Shown here: positions 15,918 to 23,520 of the stretch, one piece after another
How the letters are laid out: the number at the start of each line of letters is the position of its first letter
Numbering within the stretch: position 1 is the first letter of the stretch
Assembly (NCBI GenBank): GCA_947452765.1
Contig: CANGDR010000012.1
Location: forward strand, 1 to 49,286
Direction: 5' to 3'
Source of the DNA: Actinomycetota bacterium
GTDB taxonomy: Bacteria; Actinomycetota; Actinomycetes; S36-B12; UBA5976
Length of the DNA stretch: 49,286 bases
Position numbers and translations under genes: made by a program
The notes under the pieces: model-generated
What the model was told of the DNA's origin: nothing
What the model saw: the letters and a program-made list of their open reading frames with translations, nothing else
The model's database searches: none

Positions 15918-16582
15918 TAAATCTCATGATCGTCATGTTGCTAGTTGTAGCGGCCTATATGAGTTTGGGTCCAATTCCCAAATGGGTAATGCCATCACTA
16001 CCCAAATTTGATTCTATAAATTTACGATTATCGCGAAATAGAAAAATCTCTTTCGAAGAACAACTTGATGCTTTATATCTATTCAAGTCACAAATCCTCG
16101 GAGGGCAATCAAACGCAACTGCATTGCAGCGAGCCTTGGAAGTCCTGCCTTCCGAATGCCTGCCAAATACCAGACAAGCACTTGCCACTGGAACCTCATT
16201 CTCCAGAATTATGCGAGATGAATGTGAATTCTTTGATTTAGTGACATTTGAAGAAATTTCCTTAGTTATTGAAGTTAGTGATAGAACGGGCGCACCGTTG
16301 GGAATTTCGCTTGATCGCATTATTCATAAATTGATTAACCAACGAAGCGATAAGCAGTTAATTGCCACCGAATTAGCAAGCGTTAAGGCAACAATCTCCA
16401 TCCTTGCCGCATTGCCAGTAATCGGAATAATTCTCTCGTCGCTCCTTGGCACGAATGCTATTACCTGGTACATGCACTCAAAATTAGGACTTGTTTGCTT
16501 ACTTTCTGGGTTAGTACTCGAAGGTTTGGGATTAGTTTGGATTAAGGTGTTGGTCTCGAAAGCAGTATTGGAAATCAAATGA
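15914..16582 (+). CDS. tadB: TadB-like inner-membrane platform protein (T2SSF domain)
   Basis: This 222-aa protein has a short N-terminal hydrophobic segment, a cytoplasmic four-helix T2SSF domain (about 45-150) and paired C-terminal transmembrane helices (ISILAALPVIGIILSSLLG and LVCLLSGLVLEGLGLVW). It forms the membrane platform with TadC. TTG start overlaps the tadA stop (TTGA), and its own stop overlaps the tadC ATG (ATGA). Confidence 0.85.
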   Translation: MINLMIVMLLVVAAYMSLGPIPKWVMPSLPKFDSINLRLSRNRKISFEEQLDALYLFKSQILGGQSNATALQRALEVLPSECLPNTRQALATGTSFSRIMRDECEFFDLVTFEEISLVIEVSDRTGAPLGISLDRIIHKLINQRSDKQLIATELASVKATISILAALPVIGIILSSLLGTNAITWYMHSKLGLVCLLSGLVLEGLGLVWIKVLVSKAVLEIK

Positions 16583-17178
16583 TGCCTTCGAGAAAACAAG
16601 TACGACCCCTTGCTCTCATTCCAATATTTTTAGCCAGTCCAAGCCCGTTTCGTTTCCCAGCCTTGTTAGTTGCGGCGATCGTCCTTTTTGGTGTTGTCCC
16701 AAGACTCGAGCAGCGTGACAACGAACGAGAGCATGATGTTTTGAATAAATCGATCGCAACTACAGTCGAAAAGCTTTCACTTTGTATGTCAGCTGGGATG
16801 AATGTTGGAGATTCGTTGGATTTCATATTGGATTCGTTGCCCGCTGATGCCCGGCGTGACCTCGAGCCAGTTTTGGCCCAATACAAACTCGGAGCGCCAC
16901 TTAACGTTTGCTTACGGAGTCTCGGTAACCAGAAAGCAAGATGGCGTCCAATTTGTGAAGCTTTGATCGGGGCAATAATGACTGGTGGATCAATTCGCTC
17001 GCATCTAGATGACTTAATCTTTGCGGTTAATTCCAATTCACACTTTGAGACATTGAAACGAATTCGATCGGTAGCTGTGAAGGCATCAGCACCACTTGGG
17101 ATTTGTTTTCTACCAGCATTTCTCTTGTTGGCAATCGTGCCACTGGTAGCTGGACTGTTCACATCACCAACTTTCTAA
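16579..17178 (+). CDS. tadC: TadC-like inner-membrane platform protein (T2SSF domain)
   Basis: This 199-aa partner of TadB has an N-terminal hydrophobic segment (FRFPALLVAAIVLFGVVP), the T2SSF helical domain with SAGMNVGDSLDFILDSL, and a C-terminal membrane helix (ICFLPAFLLLAIVPLVAGLF). The gene starts at the ATG overlapping the tadB stop. It is followed by a 109-bp spacer holding a TGCGC/GCGCA hairpin (17251-17264), upstream of the pilin gene. Confidence 0.85.
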   Translation: MMPSRKQVRPLALIPIFLASPSPFRFPALLVAAIVLFGVVPRLEQRDNEREHDVLNKSIATTVEKLSLCMSAGMNVGDSLDFILDSLPADARRDLEPVLAQYKLGAPLNVCLRSLGNQKARWRPICEALIGAIMTGGSIRSHLDDLIFAVNSNSHFETLKRIRSVAVKASAPLGICFLPAFLLLAIVPLVAGLFTSPTF

Positions 17179-17287
17179 TCCACAACCATTAGCTGGTCAC
17201 AGAATCAGAGTTGTCCTAGCAATTAAAACGAGAAAAACAAATAATTTTATTGCGCACTCGCGCATCAAGAAGTATTTGGGGGAAATC

Positions 17288-17473
17288 TTGAAGAATCTAG
17301 TCATCGCTCGTATTAAGAGCGAAGTAGGCATGACAACTGCTGAATACGCAGTAGGAACAGTGGCCGCCGCCGGTCTAGGTGGTGTGTTGTTGAAGTTACT
17401 TTCCAGTTCGCAGGTTCAAGACCTAATTTGGAAAATAATTCAGCATGCATTTGGCTTTCTGTTTGGGGCGTAA
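17288..17473 (+). CDS. Flp-type pilin (DUF4244)
   Basis: This 61-aa prepilin has a positively charged leader, then G14|M15 followed by TTAEYAVGTVAAAGLGG. The prepilin peptidase site G|M with Glu at +5 and a hydrophobic helix is the Flp signature, and the sequence resembles Rv3656c. TTG 17288 is preferred over the upstream TTG 17276 because GGGGGA at 17278-17283 then works as ribosome site and the leader has the expected length. It would polymerise into a thin pilus. Its stop overlaps the next ATG (TAATG). Confidence 0.88.
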   Translation: MKNLVIARIKSEVGMTTAEYAVGTVAAAGLGGVLLKLLSSSQVQDLIWKIIQHAFGFLFGA

Positions 17474-17874
17474 TGCATAAGAAAGTAAGGCGGGTTGGGT
17501 TGGTCAAGAATTGGCCAACCCAACTAACCAATCAAGCCGGTTATGCAGTGGTTGAGTTTGCATTGACAATCCCAGCTCTCGTGCTTTGTGGGTTTTTGGT
17601 AACGGCACTGCTGGGTTTAGCGTCCACCCAACTTGTCCTAGAAAGCAATGCTGCACTTGGAGCCCGCATTGTCGGCCGTGGGGATCCGTTACCTGATTCC
17701 TACTTAAGTAGCCTGCCTAAAGAAACCAAAGTAATCGTTACTCCAAACGGCGATTTGGTGAGCGTGGAACTGCAATCCAACCAAGCTTTTGGCAAGAGTC
17801 CATTCGTTCATGAGGTCACGTTGAAAGCAACTAGTACCGCCCGCCTAGAACAGAATTTTAGTGAATTCAACTAA
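17473..17874 (+). CDS. TadE-like pseudopilin
   Basis: This 133-aa protein has a basic leader then QAGYAVVEFALTIPALVL, giving a likely prepilin cleavage site G23|Y24 with Glu at +5 and a hydrophobic helix to about residue 50, as in TadE and Rv3655c. The rest is a small extracytoplasmic domain. The frame is open upstream to 17428, but the ATG at 17473 overlaps the pilin stop and gives a proper leader. Minor pilin role in the Tad system is inferred. Confidence 0.85.
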   Translation: MHKKVRRVGLVKNWPTQLTNQAGYAVVEFALTIPALVLCGFLVTALLGLASTQLVLESNAALGARIVGRGDPLPDSYLSSLPKETKVIVTPNGDLVSVELQSNQAFGKSPFVHEVTLKATSTARLEQNFSEFN

Positions 17875-18235
17875 GGACAAAGATTCGGGCCAAGTCACAA
17901 TTCTTGTGCTAGCTATTACGCTTTCAATTCTCAGCTTGGTGCCCATAGTTGGAAGTATCGCAGAAGTGGCTATTGCTCAACATCGCTTAAATAACTTGGC
18001 TGATTTTGCTGCACTCGCAGGTGGGCAGGAGTTGGAGTTTGCCCCAGAGTCAGCATGTGATGTAGCCCGAAACTTTGTTCAATCACAAAGTAAAGCTAAT
18101 GCGTATTGCGAAGTAGAAAATGCACAAATATATGTTCGCCTAAAACAGCCTGTATCAAATGTTGCAGTTCGACGATTAATTCCAGAACTAACTGGAATTT
18201 CTAGAGCTGGAATTAGCACAGATGTCACGAATTAA
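17861..18235 (+). CDS. Helicase/secretion-neighbourhood TadE-like protein
   Basis: This 124-aa protein begins with a short polar segment, then SGQVTILVLAITLSILSLVP, a TadG/TadE-like membrane helix, and an extracytoplasmic tail with two cysteines (SACDVA, AYCEVE). It matches the Rv3654c-type family named for its place between TadE and a DECH-box helicase, which is exactly the context here. GTG start inside the end of the previous gene (14-nt overlap). It converges with the helicase, overlapping it by 11 bp. Confidence 0.85.
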   Translation: MNSTKDKDSGQVTILVLAITLSILSLVPIVGSIAEVAIAQHRLNNLADFAALAGGQELEFAPESACDVARNFVQSQSKANAYCEVENAQIYVRLKQPVSNVAVRRLIPELTGISRAGISTDVTN

Positions 18236-20546
18236 GTAACTCCGTAAGAAATGTAATCGAACCTGCTTTGTTAAGCGGATGATTGTTATTTCCACACTTC
18301 GGCGACTGTATGCAACCAGGACAGCCTTCGGAGCATTCGCAATCGCGGATAGCGTCTCGGGTTGCCGTGAGCCATTCTCGCGCAACCGAGAAACCATGTT
18401 TTGCAAATCCGGCACCACCAGCGTGACCATCATAAATCACTACGGTGCACATTCCGTTATCCGGATGTTCAGCTACTGAAACGCCGCCGATGTCCCAACG
18501 ATCACAGAGCGTAAATAGCGGAAGCAGTCCAATAGCCGCATGCTCGGCAGCGTGCGCAGTTCCTGCAATATCTTGAATTTCTAATTTCTTAAAAACATCA
18601 AGTGGTGCAGTCCACCAAACTGCTTGCGTGCGCAAAGTTTGTGCGGGCAAATTCAAGGTCTCTTCACCTAGAACTTGACCCGTTATTAACCTGCGCTTTT
18701 GGAACGAGATAACTTGTTCAGTCACTTCAACATCACCGAATGCAACATCAAATCGTCCCAAGTGCTGAGTCTCCTTAGCTTCAATCAAATCAACTGTCGT
18801 GATGTCTCGAGCATAGGTTGTGTATTCCACATCCGTCGCAGAAACAAATGCGACCGAATCAATATGGTTAAGCTCATCAACTAGATATGTTTCACCAAGA
18901 TGAACGTAGATAGCGCCAGCATGAACCTGCATGAAAGCGCTCGACGCATCTACCGAACCAAGCAGGCGACCGGTACCGGTTTCAACAATCTGAAAGGGTG
19001 GGACTCCGCTGCCACGTATGTCAACAAGTTTTTGAGCGCGACCTTCGCCAGCCCAGAACCAACCTTGGGAACGGTGCTTTAAAGTCCCGTTGTTGGTAAG
19101 GGCTTCGAGCAAACCTAAGACCTTTTCTTTTGGACCGAAGCGAGCTAGTTCCGATTCCTTGAGATGCTGCTCTGCAGCAGCAACTGCCAAATGACCATAG
19201 AGAATGTTTTCGTTTGTCGGATCGCAGACGGCGGCTTCGACGGTCTTTCCGAATACGGTTTCGGGATGCTTAACCAAGTAGTGATCGAGCGGATTATCGG
19301 TTGCAACCATTAGCGCTAAAGCTTCTTGGTTTTCACGCCCAGCACGCCCGGCCTGTTGCCAAAAACTTGCGCGCGTTCCGGGCCAACCAGTCATAACTAC
19401 TGCATCAAGCCCCGAGATATCTACGCCAAGTTCGAGCGCGCTGGTTGAAGCAACTCCTAATAGATCTCCATCACGCAGCTGCTTTTCAATGGCCCTGCGC
19501 TCCTCAGGCAAATATCCTGCTCGGTACGAAGTTACTTTTGAAACTAGCGAATCTGATACTTCACTCAACTTTTCGCGAGTTATGGTTGCGACGGTTTCTG
19601 CGGCCTTGCGAGATCGGACAAAGACTAAAGACCGTATCCCGGCGACTACCAGGTCAGTTAAGGCATCGGCCGCTTCAGCAACTGCGGATCTACGTAGCGC
19701 ATTACCTTCAACATCTGTACCAAGGGTGATGCGAGGCAAAGTCATCCCAACAGTTAATGGTCCATGCGGCGATGTGTCCTGAGTGATCTCAACAAAACTT
19801 AAACCTGTCAGCATCTGGGCATGTTCGGCAGGTTGAGCGACAGTTGCCGACGTCATGATGATTTGCGGCTGAGAGCCGTACAGTTCACAGATTCGTAGCA
19901 GACGCTTCATCACGTTTGAAACATGCGCGCCAAACATACCTCTATATAGGTGACATTCGTCTACTGCGATTACCTCAAGATTTCGCAAGAAGTGACCCCA
20001 GGCATTATGCGTTGCAAGCATGCCATGGTGAATCATGTCAGGATTTGCAATCACCACATTGGCATGATCGCGCGCGTATTTCTTAAGCAGATGGTCAGCA
20101 TCACCATCGTAAGTTGCAGTGTGGATTTTAGGATGTTGAAAATCAATTAGCGATCGTTCTTGGTCGTGTGCCAAAGCTTTCGTTGGCGCCAAATAAAGCG
20201 CCTTAGATTTCTTGCCCGAATCGATCCTGTGCAAAATAGGAATTTGATAACACAGTGATTTACCACTGGCAGTTCCTGTTGATACGGCTATGTTGGTGCC
20301 CGAGCTAACTAAGTCGATAGCTTCTCTTTGATGTTGCCAAAGCGAAGCTATACCTTGCCTCGTCAGTGCGGCCCTGGTTTCGTCAGAAAGCCACTCGGGA
20401 AGTTCAGCAGTCTGAGCTGTTCTGGTGGGCACATGATGCAGGTTTAAATCCTCACCAAATCGCGAAGTTATTGAAGTAATCCAATCAGGCTGCACGTATT
20501 GATTCTGCCTGCTGGATGTGACAGTTGCGCGCGGGACATGATGCAA
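18225..20546 (-). CDS. DEAD/DEAH-box helicase with C-terminal zinc (DUF1998/MrfA-like) domain
   Basis: This is a 773-aa superfamily 2 helicase. Motif I is GTASGKS (91-97), motif II DECH (196-199), motif III SAT, motif VI QQAGRAGRE. The C-terminus carries the four-cysteine MrfA/DUF1998 cluster (CECSEGCPGC then KCG). YprA/MrfA proteins act in mitomycin-type DNA damage repair; M. tuberculosis Rv3649 occupies the same place next to the tad genes. The frame begins at TTG 20546; no better-placed start with a clear ribosome site is visible, so the N-terminus is uncertain. Confidence 0.92.
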   Translation of the reverse strand: MHHVPRATVTSSRQNQYVQPDWITSITSRFGEDLNLHHVPTRTAQTAELPEWLSDETRAALTRQGIASLWQHQREAIDLVSSGTNIAVSTGTASGKSLCYQIPILHRIDSGKKSKALYLAPTKALAHDQERSLIDFQHPKIHTATYDGDADHLLKKYARDHANVVIANPDMIHHGMLATHNAWGHFLRNLEVIAVDECHLYRGMFGAHVSNVMKRLLRICELYGSQPQIIMTSATVAQPAEHAQMLTGLSFVEITQDTSPHGPLTVGMTLPRITLGTDVEGNALRRSAVAEAADALTDLVVAGIRSLVFVRSRKAAETVATITREKLSEVSDSLVSKVTSYRAGYLPEERRAIEKQLRDGDLLGVASTSALELGVDISGLDAVVMTGWPGTRASFWQQAGRAGRENQEALALMVATDNPLDHYLVKHPETVFGKTVEAAVCDPTNENILYGHLAVAAAEQHLKESELARFGPKEKVLGLLEALTNNGTLKHRSQGWFWAGEGRAQKLVDIRGSGVPPFQIVETGTGRLLGSVDASSAFMQVHAGAIYVHLGETYLVDELNHIDSVAFVSATDVEYTTYARDITTVDLIEAKETQHLGRFDVAFGDVEVTEQVISFQKRRLITGQVLGEETLNLPAQTLRTQAVWWTAPLDVFKKLEIQDIAGTAHAAEHAAIGLLPLFTLCDRWDIGGVSVAEHPDNGMCTVVIYDGHAGGAGFAKHGFSVAREWLTATRDAIRDCECSEGCPGCIQSPKCGNNNHPLNKAGSITFLTELLNS

Positions 20547-20578
20547 TAGATTAGATAGGTATCAGAAAGGGGATGCTC

Positions 20579-20899
20579 ATGCAGGTATCTGCCACAAATA
20601 CCAACGATCGCACAGTTATCGCGGTTTCTGGCGAAGTAGATATTGCAACTTCCCCTGCCTTGGACTCCGCTGTAATTACTGCAGTTGGCGAAGGTGCCAA
20701 GCACATCACGATCGACCTGACTGATGTTTCGTTTATGGATTCCTCGGGGTTGGGTGTAGTTGTTCGTGGCCTAAAACGATCCCGCGAAGCAGACATTGAT
20801 CTTGATCTTGTAATTACCAATGATCGAGTCCTGAAGGTTTTTGCAATCACTGGTTTAGATCAAGTAATTGAAATTCATTCGGCATTAGCCGACATCTAG
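20579..20899 (+). CDS. STAS-domain anti-sigma-factor antagonist
   Basis: This is a 106-aa single STAS domain with the phosphorylation-loop motif FMDSSGLGVV (DSSG at 54-57), as in SpoIIAA and RsfB. Unphosphorylated protein would sequester an anti-sigma kinase and release an alternative sigma factor. ATG 20579 is preferred to ATG 20573 because AAGGGG (20567-20572) has a usable distance only from the second. It diverges from the helicase gene. No partner anti-sigma gene is in the window. Confidence 0.92.
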   Translation: MQVSATNTNDRTVIAVSGEVDIATSPALDSAVITAVGEGAKHITIDLTDVSFMDSSGLGVVVRGLKRSREADIDLDLVITNDRVLKVFAITGLDQVIEIHSALADI

Positions 20900-20924
20900 G
20901 CTGCAAGCCTTAACATTCCGCGAT

Positions 20925-20953
20925 TTTAAGCGGGCTCAAATTTCGGCTAGACT
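20925..20953 (+). promoter_or_regulatory. Candidate promoter of tRNA-Arg
   Basis: TTTAAG (20925-20930), 17 nt, TAGACT (20948-20953). The -10 is good, the -35 weak. It would start transcription about 18 nt before the mature tRNA 5' end. Confidence 0.4.
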
Positions 20954-20977
20954 GGCGGAGCGGATTTCGGTGCGCAC

Positions 20978-21050
20978 GCGCTCGTAGCTCAACGGATAGA
21001 GCATCTGACTACGGATCAGAAGGTTAGGGGTTCGAATCCCTTCGAGCGCG
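20978..21050 (+). tRNA. tRNA-Arg(ACG)
   Basis: The 73-nt cloverleaf has acceptor GCGCTCG/CGAGCGC, anticodon stem TCTGA/TCAGA around loop CTACGGA (anticodon ACG), and T arm AGGGG-TTCGAAT-CCCTT. CCA is not encoded. A34 needs conversion to inosine, consistent with the tadA deaminase gene elsewhere in the window. No terminator follows directly; a terminator-like hairpin appears about 860 bp downstream after a degenerate copy of the tRNA 3' end. Confidence 0.96.
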
Positions 21051-21897
21051 CATTAAGTTCGACTTCTATCACTCTCTAGCCAGTGGCCGGAATCGCATAA
21101 AGAGTTACTGTGGTGCCATCAGGAATATGTCCTAATTGATCACCAAGATTGTAACTAGTACCCGAGTCATCAGCGCTGGTGTTCCAATGATCGAAGTAGG
21201 CCGCGCTTCCGCCATCGATGGTTCCCATATAGGCATTCGAATCTAGCGAATATTGAGAGTCTGCAAAGGAAGAGGAGACCAAGTCGCCTTCGTGGAAGAA
21301 ACCAGACACCGGACCATCGTGTACCACTGATCCTTCATCTAGGTTACTCATGCTGTAGCGGTAACGACCAGGTGCTGGCAATGGTGCGTATGTGAACTTT
21401 AGAACGACCTTGCGAATAGATGAATCTTGGCTGTGAGAGATTTTCGTACTAAGTGTGCCAATTTTTGCACCTGCGCTCTTAGCTGCAAAGTTGCATGCTT
21501 TCCTAGCTCGATCCTTAGCAAGCGCTTTAATTCTGTGTTCTGATACGCCTAGATAGTTGTACCCGGTGTATCCCACGCAGCTGACTGTAGCAATCCCATT
21601 ATTTGCTGAGACAAAGTTTTGGATCGCAATCTTTTGAGCATGGGTAAGCATTGAACCCATTGTCTTAAAGCCACTAACGCTTATTGATGTCGATGATGTG
21701 CTCGCCTGGACGGGCCCCTCAGCCCATAATTGCATTGAGACTAAAGTCAACAATGTCACGAATGCTTTTAAGAAATTATTCTTCATACTTACCCCGTTTG
21801 ATCCAGCAATATTTGCCTATTTCGGAATTTATTATAGGGCTTGGTACATCCATATGTTAGAAACTTTAGATGGCGCGTAGTTAGAATCCTTTCGAGC
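21030..21897. mobile_element. Putative small insertion at the tRNA-Arg 3' end, bounded by direct repeats
   Basis: Bases 21030-21047 (T-loop and acceptor 3' strand of tRNA-Arg, GTTCGAATCCCTTCGAGC) recur at 21880-21897 as GTTAGAATCCTTTCGAGC, 16 of 18 identical and in the same orientation. Between them lies a single minus-strand gene for a secreted OmpA-like protein. Just after the second copy comes a hairpin that looks like the original tRNA terminator. This is the layout left by site-specific integration into a tRNA 3' end. No integrase gene is present, so the element would be a remnant or mobilised in trans. Confidence 0.5.
21076..21786 (-). CDS. Secreted protein with OmpA-like domain
   Basis: This 236-aa protein has a signal peptide (LKAFVTLLTLVSMQLWAEG, likely cleaved near QAS at 27-29). 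Residues about 45-135 resemble an OmpA-like peptidoglycan-associated domain: LTHAQKIAIQNFV, SCVGYTGYNYLGVSEHRIKA, then DRARKACNF. The C-terminal 100 residues are rich in Ser, Gly, Asp and Tyr and match nothing I recognise. It may be a wall-associated protein. It lies alone between tRNA-Arg and a copy of the tRNA 3' end and is convergent with the tRNA, 25 bp away. Confidence 0.65.
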   Translation of the reverse strand: MKNNFLKAFVTLLTLVSMQLWAEGPVQASTSSTSISVSGFKTMGSMLTHAQKIAIQNFVSANNGIATVSCVGYTGYNYLGVSEHRIKALAKDRARKACNFAAKSAGAKIGTLSTKISHSQDSSIRKVVLKFTYAPLPAPGRYRYSMSNLDEGSVVHDGPVSGFFHEGDLVSSSFADSQYSLDSNAYMGTIDGGSAAYFDHWNTSADDSGTSYNLGDQLGHIPDGTTVTLYAIPATG

Positions 21898-21908
21898 ACA
21901 AGGCAATT

Positions 21909-21928
21909 TGGCCCGCAGACTTGGGCCA
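21909..21928. terminator. Terminator-like hairpin after the tRNA-Arg 3'-end copy
   Basis: TGGCCC / GGGCCA with an 8-nt loop, followed on the plus strand by ATTTCTCATTT. It lies 11 nt after the degenerate tRNA-Arg end at 21880-21897 and may be the original terminator of that tRNA. In the other direction it could terminate the minus-strand YCII operon ending at 21938. Confidence 0.4.
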
Positions 21929-21937
21929 TTTCTCATT

Positions 21938-22264
21938 TCAGCTAAGTAGTGAGCGAAGCTCAACTTTTCTGTTACAAGCCCTTGAGCCTTCAGCTGCAAG
22001 CTGAGTTGCAATCTCGTGGTTTGGAACATCAACAACCCAAAAGCCGCTCATGTATTCGGTTCCATAAAGCTTCGAACCTTGCTCCACAATTGCTAGGCCA
22101 GAGCGATTATCGAATGAAGTTGCTTGGCTAGGTGCAGCGATCCCAACTGCAATTATCCAATAGCCACTCTCTTGCAGACTGCCATTGAAAATATCAATCG
22201 CTGCCATCTCTTCGGGTGTACCGGTGCTGGAAGCCACATCAATTACTGAAATCAAAAACCGCAT
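21938..22264 (-). CDS. YCII-related domain protein
   Basis: This 108-aa protein has the YCII/DGPF fold pattern: MRFLISVIDVASS, then SLQESGYWIIAVGIAAPSQATSF, and a closing YMSGFWVVDVPNHEIATQLAAEGSRA. The family has ferredoxin-like dimers of mostly unknown function. It is the last gene of a close-packed minus-strand run, starting 1 nt after the stop of the next gene upstream. Confidence 0.75.
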   Translation of the reverse strand: MRFLISVIDVASSTGTPEEMAAIDIFNGSLQESGYWIIAVGIAAPSQATSFDNRSGLAIVEQGSKLYGTEYMSGFWVVDVPNHEIATQLAAEGSRACNRKVELRSLLS

Positions 22265-22265
22265 A

Positions 22266-22544
22266 TCAAAACCCTATTAGTAACTGCTTGAATTTAAGTT
22301 CTAGTTTTAGTCCGAGGATCTTTTGGATCGCGGTCAAGAGTGAAGCGTGGCTACTAGTTGGCAAGGTCTTCATTAAATTGTGACCGTCTTGGAATTTGGT
22401 AGCATCCGAAAAATCTAGAGTCAGCACGCCATCGGTTAGGTCGGCAAGCCGAGCATCAAAAAACGCTAGCCAGGCAACTCTGTCAGTCGCCTCGAGTTCA
22501 TCAAGAACTTCGTTCCAACGCCCCTTTAGTTCAATCAGATCCAT
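22266..22544 (-). CDS. Small protein resembling DnaX (gamma/tau) domain III
   Basis: This is a 92-aa protein. The pattern LKGRWNEVLDELEATDRVAWLAFFDARLADLTDGVLTLDF resembles the region of DnaX just after its AAA+ domain, including the Trp and the 'ltLdF' strand, but the ATPase part is absent. It may be a standalone relative or an unrelated small domain; function not assigned. Its ATG overlaps the CDGSH stop by one base, so the two are translationally coupled. Confidence 0.5.
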   Translation of the reverse strand: MDLIELKGRWNEVLDELEATDRVAWLAFFDARLADLTDGVLTLDFSDATKFQDGHNLMKTLPTSSHASLLTAIQKILGLKLELKFKQLLIGF

Positions 22545-22756
22545 TATTCAACTGGAGCGTGTTCGCCGGAATCTTCAAAGCCAGCTTCACGATGAGAACC
22601 ATCACAAAACGGCTTATCTTTTGAATGTCCACATCGGCATAACGAGAACGTGTCTTTGTCGGTAATGACATTTCCGTCGGCACCGATAAGAGGTGCACCA
22701 TTTACGCGTAGCGATCCATTGGCTCGTACTGTAATCGTTGGTTTTTCTTCAGACAT
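22544..22756 (-). CDS. CDGSH iron-sulfur domain protein
   Basis: This 70-aa protein has the full CDGSH signature: C40-R-C42-G-H-S, then KPFCDGSH with C51 and H55. These three Cys and one His ligate a 2Fe-2S cluster with labile, redox- and pH-sensitive properties. The role is unknown; electron transfer or sensing is typical of the family. It is co-oriented with the MDMPI-like gene 32 nt upstream. Confidence 0.92.
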   Translation of the reverse strand: MSEEKPTITVRANGSLRVNGAPLIGADGNVITDKDTFSLCRCGHSKDKPFCDGSHREAGFEDSGEHAPVE

Positions 22757-22788
22757 GATGTCTCACTTTCCTTAGTTTTGATTAGACC

Positions 22789-23487
22789 TTAAAGCCACAG
22801 TGGCGGATTTCCAAGTAGTGATCCATCGGAAGTTTTGAGTTCGTTGTCAGGAGTACGTCCCATAAGCCAGGCGGCTAAATCCTTAGGCGCACCATGAACG
22901 TCAACCATTCCGTTTTGGTCACAAGTCCAAGTGTGGTCACCTGCGATCAGCAAACGGAATCGAATTGATTCCTTACGCTTCCCGTTGCTAACGCTCTTCA
23001 AAGTCTTGATAGCAAAATCCAAACTCCAGTCCGAAGCCTTGTAATCAAGTCCTAAATCAACCAAGTGAACCAGTGACTCTCGCTCGCGTAAGGTAAGAAT
23101 TTCATACGGGTGAATCTGGGAACCATTCCCTGAAACGACTTCTTCCGTAACCAAGGGACCGGCTATTAGTCGACCGAGGTTTTGTTCCAGCAACTTCGAT
23201 TGCTCCAAGAAGTCGGCAACTATTTCGGATCCAGGTCGCTTGGCACCAGTTTCAATATCAATGCCTCGCTGCTCAACCGAGACATACATATCGGTTCTCA
23301 CGCCACTTAGCGCCCATTCAATCAAGTTTGACAAGCCGCGAGCATTGTTTGCCAAGTGCGTTAGTACATGCCCGCGCGACCAATCCGGGAGCAGTGAATC
23401 TTCAGATATCTGATCATCGCTCAAGTTCTTGACAAACTTTGCAACTAATAGTTCGGCAGCCGAAATGTCCTCAAGTGAAGTGATCAT
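22789..23487 (-). CDS. Maleylpyruvate isomerase-family, mycothiol-dependent-type protein
   Basis: This 232-aa protein belongs to the DinB/MDMPI superfamily. The N-terminal four-helix bundle has LPDWSRGHVLTHLANNARGL with the metal-binding His and ERESLVHLVDLGLDY with the second E/H pair. The C-terminal half is SCP2-like, with an FRLLIAGDHTW strand. Members use mycothiol as cofactor; the substrate is unknown. ATG 23487 is chosen over the GTG at 23505 because GGTGG stands just before it. Confidence 0.82.
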   Translation of the reverse strand: MITSLEDISAAELLVAKFVKNLSDDQISEDSLLPDWSRGHVLTHLANNARGLSNLIEWALSGVRTDMYVSVEQRGIDIETGAKRPGSEIVADFLEQSKLLEQNLGRLIAGPLVTEEVVSGNGSQIHPYEILTLRERESLVHLVDLGLDYKASDWSLDFAIKTLKSVSNGKRKESIRFRLLIAGDHTWTCDQNGMVDVHGAPKDLAAWLMGRTPDNELKTSDGSLLGNPPLWL

Positions 23488-23520
23488 GTTGCCACCGTAC
23501 GGCACATTGGCCGAAATTGT

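Noticed and set aside
16575-17162. 195-codon minus-strand frame opposite tadC
   Set aside because: Shadow of tadC, whose T2SSF domain, operon position and stop-start overlap are convincing.
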